The position numbers and the translations under genes were made by a program. DNA of 9,471 bases from UBA1774 sp045223835 (lineage in GTDB: Bacteria; Bacillota; Clostridia; Oscillospirales; Oscillospiraceae): positions 1 to 9,471 of the forward strand of contig JBGUZS010000205.1 of assembly GCA_045223835.1 (NCBI GenBank), in the 5' to 3' direction. Each line of letters begins with the position of its first letter. The stretch's first letter is position 1. A model generated the notes under the pieces. It did not search any database. It had not been told where the DNA came from and was given only the letters and a program-made list of their open reading frames with translations. Below, piece by piece: positions 1-5,551 of the stretch.

Positions 1-24
1 TTTTAACATGACCAAGGGGACGAG

Positions 25-63
25 AGAACGGATCGCCACGTCGCTTTGCTCCTCGCGATGACA
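25..63. repeat. Dispersed palindromic-type repeat (one copy)
   Basis: Read on the minus strand, this stretch contains GCGAGGAGC, an AAA spacer, then GCGACGTGGCGATCC. It closely resembles an interspersed intergenic repeat I recall from many bacterial genomes, roughly GTCATTGCGAGGAGC followed by GCGACGTGGCAATCC. It is partly self-complementary (ATCGC at 32-36 with GCGAT at 55-59). It lies downstream of the SGNH hydrolase gene in non-coding DNA, the usual position for such elements. I see no second copy in the window, so repeat status rests on memory of the family and not on an internal match. Confidence 0.5.
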
Positions 64-87
64 AAACTGGGTTTGTCGACACGCTCA

Positions 88-107
88 GGCGCGGCAGCCG
101 CCGCACC
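88..107 (-). terminator. Possible terminator hairpin after the SGNH hydrolase gene
   Basis: GGCGCGGC at 88-95 pairs with GCCGCACC at 100-107 (8 bp, one G-T wobble) around the loop AGCC. It begins about 21 bases past the stop codon of the minus-strand gene. No T-run follows on the minus strand, so it is a weak candidate for an intrinsic terminator. A second hairpin (GACAAA 60-65 with TTTGTC 72-77) lies just beyond and may act with it or simply border the repeat. Confidence 0.3.
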
Positions 108-128
108 TCCCGGTAATGATGACTTGCT

Positions 129-1502
129 TTATCGGATCCGCATATCCGGTTCCGCCAGGCGGAGGAGGATGGCCGCCGCCTCGGAACGGCGGAGGTTGAT
201 CTGGGGATAGAAATCTCCCGCCTCGTTCATGCCGTTCAGCACCCCCGCCCGGTACAGGAGATAGATCTCCCCGGCGGCGTAGTCCCCCTGGGCCACATCC
301 GGGATCTTTGCCGTGTCCCGGAGGGCGGGCAGGTCCTCCGTCTCCACCGTATGGGCAAGCACCCGGGCGGCCTCGGCCCGGGTGGCGGGGAGGGTCAGAT
401 CCCGGAAATCCTTTTTGCCGATGACGCCGTTTTCCGTGCAGTACTTGTAGTATACGTCGTACCAGCGGCTGCCGTAGCTCTGATCGAACTCAGCCGTGCC
501 GCCATGGCGGATGCTGTGCAGCCGGGCGGCCAGGGCAAGGACCTGGGCTACGGTCAGCAGCCCCTCCGGGTCAAAGCGGCCGTCCTCCATGCCCTGCATG
601 AGGCCCAGGGCAGTGACGCCGCCGATGGCCTCCCTGGCCCAGGCCGCCCGGGGGAAATCCGGGTACCGGGCCTCCGCCTCCGCCGTCTGCCGAACCGTCA
701 GGAGCCGCCGGAAGATCAGGGCGTGACCTGCGGGGTCGGGATGGGGGTCCAGGTCAAAGCCGGAAAGGGAGCGGGGGGAGAAGCACACATTGGTGCTCAC
801 GTCCCGGATATCCGCGATCCGGTACTCCCCGGCGCTGGGGCTCTCCTCCAGCCAGGCGTTCATCTGGTCCAGGTAAGTCTGGGCCACGCTGCCCACATGG
901 AGGGAGAAAAAGCCCAGGGTGTACTCCAGCATGCTGTAGGGGTTATAGAAGTCTGTGACATAGATGTCCGCCGAGGGGTTCAGGGCCCGGATGCGGGCGA
1001 TGATGGCTTCCCAGTTCTCCTTGAAGCGGGCGACATGCCGGGCATATTCCTCCTGGGCTTCCTGGGAGGTGAGGATATCCCCCGCCCCGGCCAGATCCGT
1101 CAGCAGACTGCTCAGGTTCCCCTCCGCCACGGACTGCCCCAGGGAGGTGAGCCGGTGGATGGCGGGATGGAGCAGATCGTTGGAGCCGATGGTGAGGGTG
1201 ATGGTATCCGCCTCTGCCACCGCCTCCCGGTAGGTCCGGGTATCCAGAGCCTGCAGGAGCCCGTCCGTATCCATGCCGCTCACCGCCAGGGGGATCAGCC
1301 GGGCGCCCATGGCCTCCGCCAGAAGGACGGGAAAGCTCCCCGCCGGAGCGGAGCCGGGGGCGGTGTAGCCGTCCAGGCGGTAACCATCCGCGATGCTGTC
1401 CCCCAGGGCGACATATACCGGTTCCGACCCGGCGGCGGGGAAGAGCCCGGCGGTGAGGACCAGGCACAGCAGCAGGCAGAGAATGCGGGTAAAGGTCTTC
1501 AT
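129..1502 (-). CDS. Secreted SGNH/GDSL-family hydrolase with three C-terminal SLH repeats
   Basis: This is a 457-residue exported esterase or acylhydrolase predicted to be held on the cell surface. Residues 1-25 form a signal peptide (basic start, long Leu-rich core, small residues near 23-25). The SGNH domain covers about 28-275. Block I is GDSIADG with nucleophile Ser36, the block II glycine is probably Gly76, block III is GSNDLL with Asn108, and block V is DPHPDPAGH, where Asp252 and His254 are the likely acid and base. Residues about 281-325, 346-390 and 400-450 are three SLH-like repeats, each with an aromatic/DV start and a later R-x-E-A-A or similar helix. SLH repeats bind pyruvylated secondary cell-wall polymers. 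The ATG is preceded by AAGGAGG with 8-base spacing. The gene is monocistronic here and divergent from the dehydrogenase. The substrate (acetylated polysaccharide, peptidoglycan or lipid) cannot be told. Confidence 0.88.
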   Translation of the reverse strand: MKTFTRILCLLLCLVLTAGLFPAAGSEPVYVALGDSIADGYRLDGYTAPGSAPAGSFPVLLAEAMGARLIPLAVSGMDTDGLLQALDTRTYREAVAEADTITLTIGSNDLLHPAIHRLTSLGQSVAEGNLSSLLTDLAGAGDILTSQEAQEEYARHVARFKENWEAIIARIRALNPSADIYVTDFYNPYSMLEYTLGFFSLHVGSVAQTYLDQMNAWLEESPSAGEYRIADIRDVSTNVCFSPRSLSGFDLDPHPDPAGHALIFRRLLTVRQTAEAEARYPDFPRAAWAREAIGGVTALGLMQGMEDGRFDPEGLLTVAQVLALAARLHSIRHGGTAEFDQSYGSRWYDVYYKYCTENGVIGKKDFRDLTLPATRAEAARVLAHTVETEDLPALRDTAKIPDVAQGDYAAGEIYLLYRAGVLNGMNEAGDFYPQINLRRSEAAAILLRLAEPDMRIR

Positions 1503-1525
1503 CTATCCTACCTCCTTGGAAAATT

Positions 1526-1546
1526 CGCCGGGGCTTGCCTCCGGCG
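1526..1546. promoter_or_regulatory. Inverted repeat in the divergent control region (possible operator)
   Basis: CGCCGGGG (1526-1533) pairs with CTCCGGCG (1539-1546), giving 8 bp with one wobble and a 5-base loop. It overlaps the proposed -35 box and spacer of the rightward promoter and lies just upstream of the ribosome binding site of the leftward gene. That position suits a repressor site or a leader hairpin for the hydrolase mRNA. No regulator is encoded nearby, so the function is inferred. Confidence 0.3.
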
Positions 1547-1563
1547 GCTTCTTGGTTTATAGT
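1535..1563 (+). promoter_or_regulatory. Candidate sigma-A promoter for the dehydrogenase-amidohydrolase operon
   Basis: The boxes are TTGCCT (1535-1540) and TATAGT (1558-1563), separated by exactly 17 bases. They match the TTGACA/TATAAT consensus at 4/6 and 5/6. The predicted start near 1570 gives a leader of about 43 bases. On the other strand the same AT-rich spot reads TATAAA (1556-1561) and could be the -10 of the divergent hydrolase gene, but I see no convincing -35 for it. Confidence 0.5.
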
Positions 1564-1612
1564 TGGATGCATGGAAAAAACGATTTCGGCGCAGCGGAGA
1601 AAGGAGCGGCAT

Positions 1613-2404
1613 ATGACCAGCATCGAGCAGATCAGCGGGTTTTCCATGGACCTGTTCAGCCTGAAGGGAAAGACGGCCATCGTCACCGGCGCGAATAAAG
1701 GCCTGGGGATGGGCTATGCCCTGGCCTTTGCCCGGGCGGGAGCGGACCTGTTCATCCCCTATCGTTCAGGGGATACGGAGGATATCCGCCGCCTCATTGA
1801 GGAATCCGGCAGACGGGTGGAGTTCTTCCAGGGGGACCTGCTGGATATGGCCTACCTGAAGGCCATCCCCGGCAAATGCCTGGAGGCCTACGGGAAGATC
1901 GATATCCTGGTGAACAATGCGGGGACCAACTGCTTTGCGGATTTCCTGGAGTTTCCGGACGAGGGCTGGGACCGGGTGATCCGGGTGAACCTGGAGGCCG
2001 TGTACTACCTGGGCCATGAGACGGCGAAGATCATGGCGAAGCAGGGCCGCGGGAAGATCATCAACGTGGGGTCTGCCCTGAGCTATACGGCGGACGCCAA
2101 GTGTCCCGCCTACGTCACGGCGAAGCACGGGGTCATCGGCATCACCCGCAGCTTTGCCAATGAGCTGGGGAAGTACAATATCCAGTGCAACGCCATCTGC
2201 CCGGGTTTCATCCAGACGGACGTCATCAAGAACATTGCCCAGGACCCTGCGTTCGTTCAGCATATCACGGACCGCATCGCCCAGGGCCGCTGGGGCACTC
2301 TGGGGGACATGATGGGTACGGTGGTGTTTCTGGCCAGCGCCGCCAGCGACTACGTAAACGGCGCGGATATCAAGGTGGACGGAGGCTTCTCCACCGTCCT
2401 GTAA
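1613..2404 (+). CDS. SDR-family NAD(P)-dependent oxidoreductase, KduD-like
   Basis: This is a 263-residue classical short-chain dehydrogenase/reductase, a soluble cytoplasmic enzyme that interconverts an alcohol and a ketone with a nicotinamide cofactor. Visible motifs are the cofactor loop TGANKGLG (25-32), NNAG (101-104), and the catalytic set Asn126, Ser154, Tyr167 and Lys171 (YVTAK). The C-terminal signature is SDYVNGADIKVDGG. The overall pattern, including GRWG-x-x-x-D-x-MG-x-VVFLAS, resembles 2-dehydro-3-deoxy-gluconate 5-dehydrogenase (KduD) and related gluconate 5-dehydrogenases, so a sugar acid is a reasonable but unproven substrate. I chose the ATG at 1613 because AAAGGAG lies just upstream. 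An ATG-initiated extension to 1535 has no ribosome site and a non-SDR N-terminus. It is the first gene of an operon, with the amidohydrolase starting 13 bases after its stop. Confidence 0.9.
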   Translation: MTSIEQISGFSMDLFSLKGKTAIVTGANKGLGMGYALAFARAGADLFIPYRSGDTEDIRRLIEESGRRVEFFQGDLLDMAYLKAIPGKCLEAYGKIDILVNNAGTNCFADFLEFPDEGWDRVIRVNLEAVYYLGHETAKIMAKQGRGKIINVGSALSYTADAKCPAYVTAKHGVIGITRSFANELGKYNIQCNAICPGFIQTDVIKNIAQDPAFVQHITDRIAQGRWGTLGDMMGTVVFLASAASDYVNGADIKVDGGFSTVL

Positions 2405-2417
2405 GGAAGCGAGCAGC

Positions 2418-3287
2418 GTGGAAGCAAGGGAATACTATGAATGCCATGGTCACATTTTCATGGATGGGACCAACTATAAGAACGCCATGGCCCGGCACCG
2501 TCCTGAGCCGGATAAGGCCCTCATCCGGGAGCGCCTTGCGGCTTTGCGGGCCGCCGGGGTGGTGTATTACCGGGATGGAGGCGATATCCTGGGGGCCTCC
2601 GCCTATGCCCGGGAGGTGGCCGGGGAGTACGGGATCGAGTACCGCACCTGCGTTTTTGCCACCCATAAACGGAAGCAGTACGGTTGGATCGTGGGCCATG
2701 CCTTCCAGGGAGCGGGAGAATTCCGCGCCCTGGTGGAGCGGGCGAAGGCGGAGCGGGCGGATTTCATCAAGCTCATGATCTCCGGCATCATGGATTTCCA
2801 GACCCCGGGCGGTCTCATAGGCGGCGGCCTGGAGCCGGGGGAGATCGGGGAGCTGATCCATATCGCCCATGGGGAGGGCTTCCGGGTCATGGCCCATGTG
2901 AACGGGGCGGAGCGGATCCGGATTGCCCTGGAGGCCGGGCTGGACAGCGTGGAGCACGGGTATTTCGGGGATGAGGACTGCCTCCGTTACCTGGCCCAGA
3001 CCGGAGCCGTGTGGGTCCCCACCCTGGCGGCCACCGCGGGTTTCGCCGGAAGGGAAGGGTTCGGCCCCGGTGTAGCGGAGGCGAATGTCCGCAGCCAGGG
3101 GAATATGCTGCGAAGGGCAGCGGAGATGGGCGTCCTTATCGCCGCCGGGTCTGATGCGGGAGCCTACGGCGTCCCCCCGGATACGGGCATCCATATGGAG
3201 TATGCCCTGCTGGCGGCGGCGGGCGTCCCCGCGGAAACTGTCCGGGCAGGGGACAAGGCCATCCGGGAGCGGTTCAAACGGGACTGA
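2418..3287 (+). CDS. Compact metal-dependent amidohydrolase (imidazolonepropionase/prolidase-like)
   Basis: This is a 289-residue TIM-barrel hydrolase with the full set of metal ligands of the amidohydrolase superfamily: His10-x-His12 after strand 1, Lys118 (probably the carboxylated bridging lysine, in FIKLM), His160 (MAHVNG), His180 (VEHGYF) and Asp246 (AAGSDAGAYG). It should hydrolyse a cyclic amide, lactone, ester or peptide-like bond; the substrate is unknown. It is much shorter than the usual 380-420 residues because the beta-sandwich domain formed by both termini is absent: HxH sits at residue 10 and the protein ends about 43 residues after Asp246. The start is GTG at 2418, preceded by AAGGAAG. 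No ATG lies upstream of the HxH motif in this frame, so GTG is well supported. It is probably co-transcribed and co-functional with the upstream dehydrogenase. Confidence 0.85.
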   Translation: MEAREYYECHGHIFMDGTNYKNAMARHRPEPDKALIRERLAALRAAGVVYYRDGGDILGASAYAREVAGEYGIEYRTCVFATHKRKQYGWIVGHAFQGAGEFRALVERAKAERADFIKLMISGIMDFQTPGGLIGGGLEPGEIGELIHIAHGEGFRVMAHVNGAERIRIALEAGLDSVEHGYFGDEDCLRYLAQTGAVWVPTLAATAGFAGREGFGPGVAEANVRSQGNMLRRAAEMGVLIAAGSDAGAYGVPPDTGIHMEYALLAAAGVPAETVRAGDKAIRERFKRD

Positions 3288-3295
3288 AATGAACA

Positions 3296-3329
3296 GGCGG
3301 CGGAGCGAAACGCTCTGCCGTCCTTCTTT
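3296..3329 (+). terminator. Intrinsic terminator between convergent operons
   Basis: Arms 3296-3307 and 3311-3322 form a 12-bp GC-rich stem with two G-T wobbles and an AAA loop. They are followed by TTCTTT at 3324-3329. The hairpin begins 8 bases after the amidohydrolase stop. It also sits directly behind the stop of the convergent HAD gene, whose TAA occupies 3330-3328, so it may work in both directions. The minus-strand tail (TGTTCATTTC) is less T-rich. Confidence 0.75.
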
Positions 3330-4065
3330 ATTCGCAGGAATCGATGGCGGGAAGAAGCTCCGCCCAGCGGGAAAGGCGCAGATGGGGGAAATCCGGCTCC
3401 AGCTCGTCCGCCGCAGACCGGTAGGGGCAGGGGAGCTCCGGGCAGACATAGTATACCGGGAACAGGCCCGATTCATGCGCGCCGAGGATATCAGCCCGGG
3501 GATTGTCTCCGCAGTACCAGACCTGTTTCGCCTCCAGCCCCGCCTTTCGGAGGGCCAGGCGGAAGAATTCCGGCGCAGGCTTCCGGGTGCCGTATTCGCA
3601 GGAGCAGAGAATAAAGGAAAAATCGTGCTCCGGCAGGAGACGGCCGATCCGCTCCTTCAGGTTTTCCTCCCGGAAGTTCATGTTGCTGAGCACGGCGGTG
3701 CGGATGCCTCTGGCCTTCAGCTCCCCAAGAAGGGAACGGATCCCCGGCATGGGCTTTCCCGGTCCCGCGGCATCCCAGAATACCCGCTCAAGGCGGATGA
3801 GATCCAGAGAGAAGGTCAGATCGAAGCCCTCGTAAATGAGGCGCTTTGCGCACATATCCATCAGGTCCGCTCCCGCTGCCCGGGAGGCGGCCATGAGCCG
3901 CTCCAGCGCGGAGGCATAGGCGTCGGCCAGAGCGGCTGCGCCGATCCCCCGGGGATTTTCGGTGCAGCAGGTCAGCACTGCCCGGAAGCCGGCCTCCCGG
4001 TCGAAGGCGGGCTCGTAGACCAGGGTGTTGCCGTAATCGAACAGGACCATTTCCGGTTTCCGCAT
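3328..4065 (-). CDS. HAD-superfamily hydrolase with atypical DYGNT motif
   Basis: This is a 245-residue cytoplasmic Rossmann-fold protein with the four HAD motifs. Motif I is FDYGNTL (nucleophile Asp10), motif II is VLSN (Ser127), motif III is TRKP (Lys162) and motif IV is GDNPRAD (Asp187, Asp192). A helical cap (about 20-100) between motif I and motif II marks subfamily I. HAD phosphatases normally carry Asp two residues after the nucleophile as acid/base; here that position is Gly12, so plain phosphatase chemistry is uncertain. Two starts are possible. The ATG at 4075-4077 overlaps the mgtE stop as ATGA but has no ribosome site. The ATG at 4065 follows GAGGA at good spacing, and I chose it. 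Either way, translation is probably coupled to mgtE. The substrate is unknown. Confidence 0.82.
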   Translation of the reverse strand: MRKPEMVLFDYGNTLVYEPAFDREAGFRAVLTCCTENPRGIGAAALADAYASALERLMAASRAAGADLMDMCAKRLIYEGFDLTFSLDLIRLERVFWDAAGPGKPMPGIRSLLGELKARGIRTAVLSNMNFREENLKERIGRLLPEHDFSFILCSCEYGTRKPAPEFFRLALRKAGLEAKQVWYCGDNPRADILGAHESGLFPVYYVCPELPCPYRSAADELEPDFPHLRLSRWAELLPAIDSCE

Positions 4066-4073
4066 CCCGTTCC

Positions 4074-5438
4074 TCATAGATGGAGCATGGCGGAGGCGAT
4101 GGCAAAGTAGATCAGCAGGCTCAGCGCATCCACGATGGTGGTGATGAAGGGGCTGGCGCACACCGCCGGGTCGAGGCCGATCCGCTTGGCCAGAAGGGGC
4201 AGGCTGCAGCCGATGAGCTTTGCCGCCAGGATGGTGAGGATCATGGTGAAGCAGACCACCAGCGCCACGGAGACGGTGACCTCCGGATTATGCATGAGAA
4301 GCCGGTCCACCAGGATCACCTTCCCGAAGCAGACGACGGCCAGAGATACGCCGCAGAGGAGAGAGACCCGGGTCTCCTTCCAGATGACCGAAAGCACATC
4401 CGCCGGCTCCACCTCCCCCAGAGAGAGGCCGCGGATCACGGTGACGGAGGCCTGGCTGCCGGAGTTGCCGCCGGTATCCATGAGCATAGGGATGAACAGG
4501 AGCAGCGCACCCTGGGCCGCCAGCGCCGTCTCAAAGGAGCTGAGGATCATGCTGGTAAAGGTAGCGGAGACCATCAGGAGCAGCAGCCAGGGGATGCGCT
4601 TGGACCAGATGTCTGTCACGGCGGTGCGGAGATAGGGCTTGTCCGAAGGCAGGATGGCCGCCATCCTCTCAATATCCTCCGTGGCCTCTTCCTTAATGAC
4701 GTCGATGGCGTCGTCAACCGTGACGATGCCCACCAGCCGGTTCTCGCCGTCCACCACCGGCAGGGCGGTGAAGTCATATTTGGCCAGGGCTTCCGCCGTG
4801 GCCTCCTGGTCCTCCAGGGTGGTGACGGAGATCACGTTGGTGTTCATCAGGTCCCGCACCAGGCTGTCCTCCTCCGCCAGAATGAGCGTGCGGATGGTGA
4901 TGGTGCCGATGAGGTGCCGGGCGTCGTCCGTGATATAGCAGTTGTAAACGGTTTCCTTGTCAAAGCCTACCCGGCGGATGCGCTTGATGGCCTCCCCAAC
5001 GGTCATGGCGGGGCGGAGGGTGACCATCTCCGTGGTCATGATGCTGCCGGCGCTGTCCTCCGGGTATTTCAGCAGCTCGTTGATGGTGGCCCGCAGGTCC
5101 GGATCGGCCTGCTGCAGGATGCGCTTTACCACATTGGCGGGCATCTCCTCCACCAGATCGGCGGCGTCGTCGGCATAGAGCTCGTTCACCACTTCCTTGA
5201 GTTCGCTGTCCGAGAAGCCCTTGATGAGCATTTCCTGCTCCTCCGGGTCCATCTCCACAAAGGTCTCCGCCGCCAGCTCCTTGGGAAGAAGGCGGAAGAA
5301 AAAGGGCAGGGTCTCTGCGGGAAGATCCTCGAAGATGGATTCGATGTCCGCCCCGTTCATGGTGACCAGAACGTCCCGGATGGCAGTATACTTTTTCTGC
5401 TTCAGCAGCATGCTGAAGGTGTCTGCGAGTGAAGCCAT
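4074..5438 (-). CDS. mgtE: Magnesium transporter MgtE
   Basis: This is a 454-residue homodimeric Mg2+ channel/transporter of the cytoplasmic membrane, of normal family length. The N-terminal superhelical domain spans about 1-130 (repeated acidic helices such as YADDAADLVEEMP). Two CBS domains follow at about 131-195 and 198-256 (TALPVVDGENRLVGIVTVDD). A connecting helix leads to five membrane segments at about 283-454. Pore-family signatures are MDTGGNSGSQAS (320-331) and the last-helix stretch with Asp437, which aligns by eye with the essential pore Asp432 of Thermus MgtE. In this family Mg2+ bound between the N and CBS domains closes the pore. The ATG is preceded by GGGAGG. It is the first gene of a two-gene minus-strand operon and is divergent from the germination operon. 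Confidence 0.96.
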   Translation of the reverse strand: MASLADTFSMLLKQKKYTAIRDVLVTMNGADIESIFEDLPAETLPFFFRLLPKELAAETFVEMDPEEQEMLIKGFSDSELKEVVNELYADDAADLVEEMPANVVKRILQQADPDLRATINELLKYPEDSAGSIMTTEMVTLRPAMTVGEAIKRIRRVGFDKETVYNCYITDDARHLIGTITIRTLILAEEDSLVRDLMNTNVISVTTLEDQEATAEALAKYDFTALPVVDGENRLVGIVTVDDAIDVIKEEATEDIERMAAILPSDKPYLRTAVTDIWSKRIPWLLLLMVSATFTSMILSSFETALAAQGALLLFIPMLMDTGGNSGSQASVTVIRGLSLGEVEPADVLSVIWKETRVSLLCGVSLAVVCFGKVILVDRLLMHNPEVTVSVALVVCFTMILTILAAKLIGCSLPLLAKRIGLDPAVCASPFITTIVDALSLLIYFAIASAMLHL

Positions 5439-5473
5439 GTTCCGCCCTCCCTTCGACTCAAAGGTGAGTATTC

Positions 5474-5502
5474 AGTATACCCGATTATACAAAAGAATTC
5501 AA
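5474..5502 (-). promoter_or_regulatory. Candidate sigma-A promoter for mgtE
   Basis: On the minus strand, TTGAAT (5502-5497) and TATACT (5479-5474) are separated by 17 bases and match consensus at 4/6 and 5/6. The predicted start near 5467 leaves a leader of only about 29 bases, too short for an M-box magnesium riboswitch. The -10 lies in a small dyad, GTATA (5475-5479) and TATAC (5486-5490), a possible operator. Confidence 0.6.
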
Positions 5503-5517
5503 GGGTTTTGCGCGCCC

Positions 5518-5546
5518 GGTTAGGGCGGAAAAAGCCGGGCATACTA
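5518..5546 (+). promoter_or_regulatory. Candidate sigma-G (forespore) promoter for the germination operon
   Basis: CATACTA at 5540-5546 fits the sigma-G -10 pattern CATnnTA exactly. GGTTA at 5518-5522 sits 17 bases upstream and matches the GnATR -35 pattern at 4 of 5 positions. Germinant-receptor operons are normally transcribed by sigma-G. The predicted start falls at about 5552-5554, on the ATG itself, which would make the mRNA leaderless. A 6-bp inverted repeat, GCCCGG (5514-5519) and CCGGGC (5535-5540), flanks the spacer. Confidence 0.35.
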
Positions 5547-5551
5547 GCGCC

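Noticed and set aside
351..1562. 403-residue plus-strand open frame antisense to the SGNH hydrolase
   Set aside because: It has a Gly/Pro/Arg-rich shadow composition and no ribosome site, while the opposing gene has a signal peptide, catalytic blocks and SLH repeats.
1535..1612. ATG at 1535 as the dehydrogenase start
   Set aside because: It has no ribosome site, overlaps the proposed promoter and adds 26 residues unlike an SDR N-terminus. The ATG at 1613 has a good ribosome site.
2370..3476. 368-residue minus-strand frame across the amidohydrolase and terminator
   Set aside because: It runs through an intrinsic terminator and opposes a gene with all superfamily ligands; no domain is visible.
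4080..5432. 450-residue plus-strand open frame antisense to mgtE
   Set aside because: It has low-complexity His/Gln/Gly/Asp composition and is fully explained by the antisense of a strong MgtE match.
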